Below are positions 46,301-58,300 of a stretch of 64,000 nt of DNA, piece by piece. The stretch is from Eremophila alpestris peregrina (taxonomy: Eukaryota > Chordata > Aves > Passeriformes > Alaudidae). Each line of letters begins with the position of its first letter. Position 1 is the stretch's first letter. The notes beneath the pieces were generated by a model. That model searched no databases. It saw nothing but the letters and a program-made list of their open reading frames with translations, and was not told the DNA's origin. The stretch lies in assembly GCA_009792885.1 (NCBI GenBank), contig WMCF01000057.1, positions 310,001-374,000 of the forward strand, read 5' to 3'. The position numbers were made by a program, and so were the translations under genes.

Positions 46301-49300
46301 AAGCTGGGGGGGCTCAGCTGGTTCTGGGGAGCTGGATGCCACTGTGCAGCAGGGATTGCTGCTGCTCAGAGCTCCTGTAGTGGTGGGTGGGACACGTGAG
46401 TACAAGGACCACAGAGCACCTGACTGGGCAGCACCCTGAGGATCTCCCCAGTCTGCAGAAGAGTCTGAAGTAGTGGAAGTAACATGAGGGCTTTCTGTAG
46501 GTTTACAGTGGAGAGAGGTTGGTTATTTTAAACATGTCTGTGCCTGTTAATATTCTGTAATTTCCTGTAGCTCCTATAATAACAACACAACAATAAGGCA
46601 TTGTTTGATTCTCCCGTCCTTGCTGCAGGGACCATTTGTTCTGCTCCAGGACAGTGGGTCCTGTGCAAAAGCCTGTCATTCTTCAGAGTCACTTAATAAA
46701 CTGCCTGGGCTCAGCAGGGTGTGGATTGACAGGCACATTGTGTGGCTTTGGGGAGCTCTGCTCCTGCTTCATTAAGGAGATGAAAGTGGCACTAGACAAG
46801 GGCTGAAATTAGCAGTAGCCTCCAGCCACCACTGTGACTATTTGGCCATTTTAAAATTTACTGTACTTAATTGCTTCTTGGGCTACAAGTAGCTACAGAT
46901 GAGCCCCCAGCCTCTGCTGAGAGCAGGCAGATTACACGAGAGACCTTTAGCAGTGCTTGTGTTTGCACTGAGGGCTGCTGTTACATCGTGACCAGTGTGA
47001 AAGCAAGGGAAAACTCTTGGAACAGAAAGGATTCTTCCTTTATATGTATGTACTTGTTGTTTCTCCCAAACCAGGGTTCAGAGACACCCCTTTGAGAGGA
47101 TAGCCACTCCTTTCCAAGTGTACAGCTGGACAGCTCCCCAGGCAGAGCACGCCATGGACTGTGTGCGGGCCGAGGACGCCTACACCTCCAGACTGGGCTA
47201 TGAGGAGCACATACCTGGACAGGTACTGCTCCTGCTTGGCCTGATGACACTGCCAGCTGTGCCAAGAGCAAGTTAACTTCCAAAAAGTAACATCTGTTAT
47301 TTGTGGGAGGGTTTTGGTCATCAGGGGAAAACTGGCAGGAGTCCTTGTTCTTCACAGGGCCCTTGCCTGCAGGGGCTGTGCTGCTCAGGCTGCAGCTCCC
47401 TGAGCACAGAAGTGGCTGAGGAGCAGCTTCTGCTTGGATGTTTGTAAATCCCATGTCCCTTCTCTGAAGAGTGCCACTGCACAGGAGGCAGACCTCTCCC
47501 TCCTGCCTGTCAGGCCTGGAATGGCTCTGAGCAGACTGCTTCAAATGCTTCAGCTGCAGCTTTCTAGCTGCAGTGGTGCAGGGCAGCAATGGCTGGCTAT
47601 GGGCAGCATGTGCCTGCAGTGTGACCACAGCACTGCCTGATGACACCTGCACTGGCTGGGCTGATGCAAATCTGTCCCAAACTGCTGCTGAATTAATTCC
47701 ACTCTCAAGATGTGTTCATTCCTGCTGCTAAATCACTTCCTCTGGGCTCCACAGCAGCCTGAATTCTTGCCCCTTCCTCTCCCTTCTCTCCCAAAATGCC
47801 TTGTGGAGCAGGAGTGCTGCCTCGCCAGCCCCTTCCCACAGCATGCATTGCATCCCTCAAGGCTTTCCCTCCCTCTTTCAGACCAGAGACTGGAACGAGG
47901 AGCTGCAGACCACACGGGAGCTGCCACGCAAGAACCTGCCTGAGAGGCTGCTGAGAGAACGAGCCATTTTCAAGGTAACTTGTGGATGTGCAGGCAGCTC
48001 CTCAAACAGCCCCTTCTCTGCTGCCTGAATTCTGGCTCCTGGGGCTTGCATTGAAACCACTAGCCAGGCTCACAGCAGTAAAAGCCAGCGGGCCTGCCTG
48101 CCTGCTGGAAGGCTGTTGGGAGGAAAGGAGCAAAGGGAGGATTTGCAGGGAGCTGTGAGAGCAGGGTGCTGGGAGGATGGGGGCCCATCCTGACCCCAGT
48201 GTCTCCTCGTGCCTCCAGGTTCACAGTGACTTCACTGCAGCAGCCACACGAGGGGCTATGGCTGTCATCGATGGCAATGTCATGGCCATCAACCCCAGCG
48301 AGGAGACCAAGATGCAGATGTTCATCTGGAACAACATTTTCTTCAGCCTGGGCTTCGACGTCCGTGACCACTACAAGGACTTTGGTGGAGATGTTGCTGC
48401 TTACGTCGCTCCCACCAACGACCTGAACGGCGTGCGGACCTACAACGCCGTGGATGTGGAAGGGCTCTACACCCTGGGGACTGTGGTGGTGGACTACAGA
48501 GGCTACAGGGTCACAGCTCAGTCCATCATCCCTGGCATCCTGGAGCGGGAGCAGGAGCAGAGCGTCATCTATGGGTCAATAGACTTTGGCAAGACAGTCG
48601 TGTCACACCCCAAGTACCTGGAGCTGCTGGAGAAGACCAGCAGGCCGCTGAAGATCCAGAAGCACAAAGTTCTCAACGACAAGAACGAGGAGGTGGAGCT
48701 GTGCTCCTCAGTAGAGTGCAAAGGCATTATTGGCAATGATGGGCGTCACTACATCCTGGACCTGCTACGCACTTTCCCTCCAGATCTGAACTTCCTGCCT
48801 GTGGAAGGGGAGGAGATGCCAGAGGAGTGTAAGAAAATGGGGTTCCCCAAGCAGCACAGACACAAGCTTTGCTGTCTCCGGCAAGAGCTTGTTGATGCCT
48901 TTGTAGAACACAGGTGAGCAGAGCTCTCCCCTTCCTCCACCTGCAGCTGGTCATGGTTCAAGTCAGGACTTGGCTGCACTGTCCTGGGAACATCCCAGCA
49001 CAGCTCCCAGAAGTGAGCAGCTAATTGCCCCATTGTTGGCTGTGTAAATGCAGTTATAGGAACTTAACATGAGGTGAGAACAGTAGGGATTTGGACAGGG
49101 TTAGGGAACCAGGGAAAGAGATGGTTTGTGTTTTAGTGTCCAGATCTGTTACTGCTGATGCCTGTCCAAACAGAAGTTCTTTCCCCGCAGGTATCCTTTC
49201 CACTTGATGGCTAGGGAATGGGAAGGATTTATGTTCCTTTTTGAGGCTTTCCCAATGTTCTGAGTGTTACCTTTGTTTCTAGAGGCTGGAAGAAATCCCG

Positions 49301-52300
49301 TGGGTACTGCTGCAGGCGTGTTTGTGGTGGGCTGTTTGGGTCACTGGGAGCTGGCGAGGCAGGAGAGCTCAGGGAGCAGGACACGTTCCAGCTGTGTGGT
49401 GCCCTGGGGTTCTGCTGTGCTGAATTGCCCTCTCCCTTTGCTGCAGGTATCTCTTATTCATGAAGCTGGCTGCGCTGCAGCTGATGCAGCAGAAAGCAAA
49501 CAAGCAGGAGAACTCAGCTGCACTGGAAAATGGTGCCTCTGCAGAGAATGGAGCTGCAGACAGCGAGAGGCCTGAGTCAGAGGATGGCAAAATAGAGGAT
49601 GGTGTGAGTGGGCTGGATCAGGTGAAGGAGCTGGCTGAGACCATGGCCTCTGATGATGGAACAGGTACTGCCCCCTCAGCTCCTGGTGGCTGTCCCTGTG
49701 GCAGCAGTGCCAGGCTGGGGTGCTGGGGTGACTGATTGTTTTTATAATGGGTTTCTTCAGAATGTGCCATCATTGCTGTTTTCAGTAACAAAACTTTCTT
49801 TAATAGCTAGGTCTGTAATTTCCTGAACTCCACATTCATTTTTGCTCTGTTTTCCTTCCTGCTGCAGTGGATCCCAAAAGCAGAGAAGTGATTCGGAATG
49901 CCTGCAAGGCTGTGGGCTCCATCAGTGACACCTCGTTTGATATTCGGTTCAACCCAGATATTTTCTCACCAGGTGTGTGTGCCCAGAGCTGGGAGCAGCC
50001 CCGCAGACATAAACTGCTCTGTAGCCAGGACTGCAGCTGGCTGTGTTTGGCTGGGATGGTGCAGGCTCTGTGTGGAGCACAGGGGTGCAGAGAGAGGGAG
50101 CAGCAGTGGATGGCAGAGCTGGAGCTGCCAGGGGCAGGCAGGGAGCCTCAGGGGAGGGCTGTGGGTTCTGCCAAGAATCCTTCTGTGGTTCTCCAGCATC
50201 CCAGCCCTGAGACCACGTGAGAAGAAGCAGAGGGAGGGGAAAACATCAAATTTGATCCTCATGTAGTAGTTTACACAAAAAATAACACTTGAATGACTGA
50301 TGTTGGGGCTTCAGTGAAGGGCTGGGTTTGTTTTAGTAACATTTCAGTGAGCAGTCACAGTGCCCTTTCACATGCACACATCAGGCACAGGCATCACACA
50401 AGAATTTCCATCACTTGGAGCAGTATTTTTAATTGGGAAATTGAGAAGAAGCTCCCAGAATGTTTCTGGGGGTGAATACTGGGGCAGTGTGCAGGCACAG
50501 TGCAGGAGAATGGCCAAACCATGGAGCTGGAACAGCCCAGCCTCTGCCTGAACACAGCAGCCAATGCTCTTCCCATCAAAACATCTATTGTTTGGGATAA
50601 GCTTTTGAAGCATTTTTAATTCCAAGAAGATAAAATTACTCTTAACTTTTAACCTGTTCTTACTGTGGACTTTGTGTAGAGGACTTGTTTCTGTGAGTGG
50701 CTGATGTTTTTCCTCCTCTCCTCTCCCAGGTGTTCGCTTCCCTGAGTCCAGCAAAGAGGAGGTGCAGGATCAGAAGCAGCTGCTGAAGGATGCTGCTGCA
50801 TTCCTGCTGTCGTGCCAGATCCCAGGCTTGGTAAGGAACCCAGGGATGTGCTCTCCCAGTTTGGCTGCTCTGAGCAGGCAGTGGCACTGGTGGGGAGCAC
50901 AGGGAGCAGCATTGCGTGCAAGGCACCAGGGGTTTTCCATGTCCCATCTTACATCATGGCACAACTTTCTCACCTCAATCCAACAAAAAAAATTTGTCAC
51001 TGGTAATTAAAGCTATTGCTAATAGTTTGGGACAATAGAGACCACATAAGTCATCCTCCCTAGCCCTGGGCATCCTTCACAGCTTATTGTTTTAGCTGAC
51101 CATGGCTGTGACTCAGTCAGTGACTAATAATTTGAAGTTAACTAGGAAATTGTTTTTACTAATAGTAGTCATTAAAAACTCCTTCTGTAAGTCTTAAGCG
51201 TTTTACCCATGCTCCTGGCCAGATAAGAAATCCCAGATTCTCCCTTCCTGGGACACTTGCTGAATTGATGGCTAATGCAGCTGTCAGAGCTGGCAAGGCA
51301 GAACTCATGAGCTCTCCAAGAGGTCCAGGAGTTGTTGGTCTTGTGTAGGAGAGGGTTTTCCTTGTTGCAAAGTTTCTTCTGAACTCTAAATCCACTAATT
51401 CTGTTGTCAGCACAACCTTCAGAGCCAGCTACTCATCTTCAAATAAAAAAGGAGGTGAGTGAGTCAGAAAAGGGCTCGGTGATTGTTGATGACAAGGTAG
51501 TTGATACTCCAGTTTATAAACCCAAAGCACTGCACAGGCCTGTGTGAGAGCAGGCTGCAGACCAGAGCAGGTAGTCCTGTGCATATCAGAGGGGAGCTGG
51601 TGTTACTCCATGACGTGAATTAAACAACTGTTTATCAGCACTGCAACACAGCATGCAAGTGCCATTTGTCCTTATCAGTTACATGTGCACAGCTGCACGT
51701 ACTCTTTTAATTGGAAATGGCATTAGTTATGGACTGCGAGGCCCTTCAAGAAGGGTCAGCCTGCTGCTTGCACAAGCAGGAGTTGTTTTGGCTCAGAGAG
51801 TGCAGTGCTGCTCCTTCTCTGCTGAGATAGGAGTGAAACTGGTCCCAGTGGCAAGGGCCTGGCCCAGGCTGGGCTGGCTGCTGCAGGTGTCCCCTTGCCT
51901 GTGTGACCATGGTGGTCCCTGGTGTTACAGCAGCTGTTTCCCACCAAGACTCTTGTCTGGGGTCAGTGCCTGCTTTCAGGTAACGAGGTGTCTGCAGTGG
52001 CCTCAGGGCACACCTGGCCTGCCTCCTGGTGTGACTGTTGGTCATTTTTGTTTTAAATGGAAGTTCTCCCGTTTGTGTTTGTGCTCAGTAGCCACAGTGT
52101 GTCCCTGCCCTGCAGGTGAAGGACTGCCTGGACCACACGGTGCTCCCCATGGATGGGGCCACCCTGGCTGAGGCCATGCACCAGAGGGGAATCAACATGC
52201 GCTACCTGGGCAAGGTCATCAGCTTCATCAGCAAGACCCCTGGCCGTGCTCAGCTGGATCACATCTTTGTAAGCATCAGGCCTAACATCAGACAGCTCAA

Positions 52301-55300
52301 TCCACTCTGGCAGTGTTTGTCCCGAGGAGATTCCCACTTGGCCAGTTGGGAACTTTACACAGTTCTCTCTGTGTAAAAAATAAACAGCTTCAAAAATAGG
52401 GGAGGAGGGAGGAGGGGTAAATGGTGGCTGGGGATTTTTTTTCCAAACCCTTAATGGCTTTCATAATGTTAGGAACTGTGAGTATCTCTGGGGCTAGAGA
52501 ATTGCTTCAGGGATTCCCAAATGTAGTAGTGAGTAACACAGTTGGATTTTCAGCCACACATTTTTTAAGCCTCTAAGACACAATCTGGGCTTTGGATCAA
52601 GCTAAAGTGTTGTGAGTGTGGCTGCCCAGAGCAGGCAGGAGCTGGGCTGTGGCAGCCCCTGCAGCGCTGCTGGAGCTTTGCTGAGCCGCACCCGCGGCTT
52701 GTGGGCACCAGCAGCTCCTCACGGGCTCCAGGAGGGCTGTCACATGCTTCTGCAGTCCTTTGCTGCAGGGAGAATACTCTATCTTCTGCAGATCTTGCTA
52801 AAAGACCATTTCAAAAGCCCAGTGAATGTTTCCCTTTTCTTGCCAATGGACTCAGTCTGTTCTTTATTCCCTTGGGCAGAAAATCGGAATCAGCGAATTG
52901 ATCACTCGATCAGCCAAACACATCTTCAAGACATACCTCCAGGTATGACCTGCAGCCTGACCTCTTGCCTCGTGTGTCCTCCCTCTAATGGCTTTTTTCC
53001 ACAAGCAGAGCTGTTTGGGGTTCTGCTCTCATTAGGCAGTTCCTGGGGGTTGTGTGGCAATGAGAAGTACAAGCTCATTAGCACTGCAATAGGTACAGGC
53101 CTGTATGTGAGGCAAAACAAGTTCCCACTTGAAGAAAGCTTTCTCAGAGAGCAGTCATTCATGCTTTTTCTCCCCAGATCCTCACTCACTATGTTGGAGG
53201 ATTTTAAAAGTGACATCACAGCTTGTTTTCCTTGTAATACCTTTAAGAGGAAAAGCGTTGCTTTTGCCCTTCTAAGAAGCCTTTTTAATTGGCCCAACAC
53301 TTACATATCCTTGTACCTGTTCACACACTGCCTAGCAATACACTTGGCTTGGTTCCAGTGCCAGAGTCTTCTTTGCACTCTCTGCTTTCTCTGTCCCAGG
53401 TAGCAGCCCAAAATGGAGCTGCACATCTCTGTGTGTAGGCATATACTGAATCCTACACCCACATAACTCTGTCTGTGCTAGTGCCACCGTAAATACTGCC
53501 TTCCTGTCCTTCTCCTGGAAGATCCCCCTGTCCCTGTAGGACTGGGTGTGTGTGAGCAGTGCTGTGGGATGCAGGTGTCTCTCCTGACTGACTCTGGTGT
53601 CTCACTGTAGGGTGTGGAGCTGTCAGGTTTATCTGCTGCCATCAGCCACTTCCTCAATTGCTTTCTGAGCTCCTTCCCAAATCCCATTGCCCATCTTCCA
53701 GCTGATGAGCTGGTCTCCAAGAAGAAGAATAAGAAAAGGAAAAACAGGAACCTTGGAAATGCTGATAACACTGCATGGGCCAGCATGACCCCTCAGGAGC
53801 TATGGAAGAATATTTGTTCAGAAGCAAAGAACTATTTTGATTTCAGTCTGGAATGGTAAGTGGAGCAGGTGACTACCAGACTTCTGTAGCTCTTGTTCTT
53901 TAACAGGACCTCCCTTTCTGATTTGTTTTCTGTTTGAATAAAATTTGTACCTTTGAGGGACTTACAGAGATCTTTAATGGAAAGAAATTGGGCAAAGAGT
54001 AGGAAGGGGGAAGTGAAATTTTGAATCAGATGAAACTTATGATGCAAAGGCAGCCATGAAAAGCAGAGGAGGAAGGAAAACCTTTCCTAAGGGTACAGAG
54101 GGGATCAGAAGGTGAGAAGCAGTATAGTCAGAAGATACTTGTCTGTATCAACAATGATTTAGGCTGAAGGAAGCTTCTGTTCCAAGAAAAGAACAGCTGC
54201 TCCTGTATGTGAGCAGAGATGGGGAATAAGGAAGGGGCACACTGTGAGTGCTAAACTGGAAGCACCAGTGAAGTGGCCCAAGAGAAAAGCCAGGGCTAGT
54301 TGGATAAACCAGCTTTTGGTAGCTGGGCAGTGATCATCCCTCAGCCCAAACACTGCAGTGGGCTTTGGGAACACGTGTAGGATTTCTGTAGAAGCACTGC
54401 TGTGTTCTGTAGGCTTTCACAGACCGTGGCCATACTCTGCAGTGTTTGGTTTGAGTTAGCACCTGGCTGTGCAGGGACCTGTGCCTCAGGTACCCACAAT
54501 GGAGGGATGTCCTTGAGCAGGAACTCCCCTGAGAGCTGAAGGTTGTGTGTGCTTTCTGCAGTGAGAATGCTGACCAAGCAGCTGAAGTGTATAATCTACA
54601 GAAAATCACCCTGCTCCGTGAAATCTCCCTCAAAACTGGAGTCCAGGTAAGATGCACATCCTCCCTCCCTTGCTATCATGTTCTGTACTGAGGAACATGA
54701 GTAAGTGCAATGTGTTCTGCAGGCACAGCAAGAGCCCCAAAAGGTCTTTGTGGTGCTCATAATGGAATACAGGTCCCAGCTCTGCAAGGGAGATTTCTAA
54801 TGCAGTTCCCTCTTAGGGTAAACGTGCTGGCATGTCCCTTGGGAGAACAGCTAGCCTCAGTACAGTTGCACTGCCTTCTTGCTCCTCTGTGGGCTGTGGG
54901 ACAGCAGCTGGATGAGCTCTCCTGTCAGGGTTCAGTGTTGTCTCTGCCATTTTGCCATGTGCAGGTGGTGGTGCACACCTCCATCTGACCTCCTTGGAGA
55001 CTCCTGTCCCAGGTCATGGCACAGGAGACGTTTTGACTGTGAATCCACATTTAGAATTTTGCCCCTTTTCTTGCCAAGCACCAATAGAAGTGGTAACTGC
55101 TCTCCACTCTGTGGTCCCTCCAGATCCTGCTGAAGGAGTACAACTTCGACAACAGGCACAAGCCCACTTTCACAGAAGAGGATATTCTCAACATCTTCCC
55201 TGTAGTGAAGCATGTAAACCCCAAAGCCTCCGATGCTTTCCACTTCTTCCAGAGCGGGCAAGCAAAAGTTCAGCAAGGTACAGAGCCCACCTGCCTCTGC

Positions 55301-58300
55301 CTCTCAGGGTGATCACTGGTAATGGGAGGAGCAGGCTGTGTGGGGCATGGCCCCAGGACACCCCTGCCGACCCTGCCTTGGTAGAGAATCCTGGTCTCCA
55401 AGACTCTTGCTATAAAGCCACCAGCAATGAGCAAGGATGGGTCAGGGCAGTGATACCCTTCCCCCAGAGCCAGTGTATCCACTGCTGCTCTCACTTCCTG
55501 GCTCCAGCAGTGTTAGTGGTTATTTTATATATATATATATGGATTTACCTTCTTTTCAGGTTTCTTGAAGGAGGGCTGTGAGCTCATCAATGAAGCCTTA
55601 AACCTGTTCAACAATGTGTATGGTGCTATGCATGTAGAAATCTGTGCCTGCCTGAGGCTGCTAGCTCGGCTCAACTATATCATGGGAGACTACTCAGAGG
55701 TAAGCAGGGGCTCCCAGGGCATCTCCTCAGCCTCTCATTCCTTCCCCATGCTTGCTCAAGCTCACAGTGTGGTGTGACTTGTCCTGGGTTCTGTTCTGTT
55801 CTCTGCAGGCCTTAAGCAATCAGCAGAAAGCGGTGCTAATGAGCGAGAGGGTCCTGGGCATTGAACATCCCAACACCATCCAAGAATATGTGAGTATGGG
55901 CAGCTGGGGGAGCAGCAGCAGCACCTCAGGGGTCTGGCTGCAGTCTGGGAGCCTTAGTTCATGTCTGCAGCTGGAAAACAGTTGCATTTTCCTCTCTTCT
56001 GCAGCTTTTGTTCCAGAATTCTCCACTTCATCATCTCTTACAATCCTGCAGAGTGAAAAGCTGAGTGTGTCCTGCATGCTCACTATTTGTCCTGCTTAAC
56101 CTAGGTTCTAGTGTTTGTCTGCTGCATCTTTAGATATATTAATTCTCCTGCCTTTGGCCCTGGGCTTATGTCAAGAACAAAAAGAGGAAAGAATTCCCCC
56201 CAAAACACAGTCAGAGTATGACATACAAATGTGGGAAGTATTCCATGAGGTGTGTTCAGAGAAACTGAAATAAAACACACAGCTCCCTCAGGGACACCTC
56301 AGTGGGCTGGGCATCAGCCAGCAGACTGGACTTTTCAAAGGGACTGAGGTCCTCCTTTAACCAGTAAGGAAGACTTTATTCATGTGCAGCTGAGGAGTGG
56401 AAAGGAGAGATGAGTTTTCCTTTACATTAATGCTGGGCCCCTTCTCTTGTCCTAGATGCACCTGGCTCTGTACTGCTTTGCAAACAGCCAACTCTCCACA
56501 GCACTGAACCTGCTGTACCGTGCACGCTACCTCATGCTGTTGGTATTTGGGGAGGATCACCCAGAAATGGCACTCTTGGATGTAAGTTATTTGCTCAAGA
56601 GTCTTCAAGTTCCTAATCTCTGCAAAACCTCTTGGCCTTTAAGATGCCCACATGATGGCTGTTAAAAACAAACGTTTAGGCTGTGCTTTTCCTCCCTGGG
56701 TTGTTACTGGTTGGTGCCATCAGATGAAGGAAAAAAGGATGGTCAGCCTCTGTGCTGAGCTCTGCACTGGGGTACTGCAGGTGGGGTTTGAGCACCTGTA
56801 ATCCTTAGGAAAGCTTCTTTGTTTGTTATGTTCTTGTTGCACTGGCATAAACTGAAGAGTTTGTTACCTGCCTTGTACCTGGATTGCTTGGGCCAAGCTC
56901 CCATGGGGGACAGTGGTCCCTGTCACCTGTGACTGCTGCAGGGACATGTTCAGGGGCTGCAGAGCCCTTCTGGCAGTGGCACTCCTGTGTGGTCCTGCTG
57001 CTCACAGAGCAGGAACTGTAGTGTCAGTGTGCCTTTCCCAATGCCTGCCTGGCTTCTCTGTGCAGAACAACATTGGGCTGGTGCTCCATGGGGTGATGGA
57101 GTATGACCTGTCCCTGCGCTTCCTGGAGAACGCCTTGGCCATCAGCTCCAAGTACCACGGCTCCAAGTCTCTGAAGGTGGCACTCAGGTGAGGCAGGGTG
57201 GGCTGCTGGGCTGGGTCACTGCTGTCACAGCGAGCACAGTCACTCATGGGAGGCTCTGGGCTTGGGAACTGCACACTCAGTCTCCTTTCACACTCATGTT
57301 AAGACTTTCAGCCCAGACGCTGTGATGGTACAGTCAGCATCAGTGCAGCACAGAAATGATTCTTCTTCAGAGCAGTGACTCAGCCCTTTTCCTCCCCTCA
57401 GCCACCACCTAGTTGCCCGAGTGTACGAGAGCAAAGCAGAGTTCCGCTCGGCCCTGCAGCACGAGAAGGAAGGCTACACCATCTACAAGAACCAGGTGAG
57501 CAGTGGCCCCACTGTGGGCTTCTGAACTGTCACTGCAGGGCCACAGCTGAGCACTTCCACTGCCAACCAGTGCCCAGCCTGGGCCCTGGGGAGGCCTTTC
57601 CTACAAACAGCTGGGGGCAGGTGCCAGGGAGTCCTTGTAGGGCAGGGCAGAATGGCTGCCCTGTGCAGGAACTGCCCACTGCTGTGCCAGGAGTCTTTGC
57701 TCAGCTTCCAGCAGATGTGTCTGTGCTCTACCCATGGCTGGACAAGCACGTCTGTCATGGCACAGTCCCATGTTCTGGTGGGGCTTGGAGTCTCTAAATA
57801 GCAGCTCCAAACTGGTTTGGTAGTGAGCTCTGAGCCTGGCTGCTGCTCAGTGAAACTCCTGCCCCAGCCCGGGGCTGTCTGAGCACGTCTGCACACAGTG
57901 ACTCAGCTGGCTGAGGCACAGCCCAGTGTGGGGAATGCTGGAATACTGGTCCAGCTGGGGGATGCTGGGATGCTGCTCCTGGAAGAAGAGCCCAGTGCAG
58001 GGAATGCTGCTCACCCAGCAAATATGCTCCCACTTGATGAAAATATGAAATGTTGATAAGAAGGCTCCCAGAGGAACTGTTTTACTGGTTTTTGGTTGTC
58101 CAGGCAGGTAAAGTCCATTTTGCTGAGTTCCTGCAGGGATGCTGAGCTGGCAGCACGCAGGTGTGTTCCCTGGATTGGGCCCTGCTCTCACTTGTGATGT
58201 TGAACCTTGTCCCATTTCCCACCAGCTCGGTGAACACCACGAGAAGACCAAAGAGAGCTCTGAGTACTTGAAATACCTGACGCAGCAGGCGGTGGCTCTG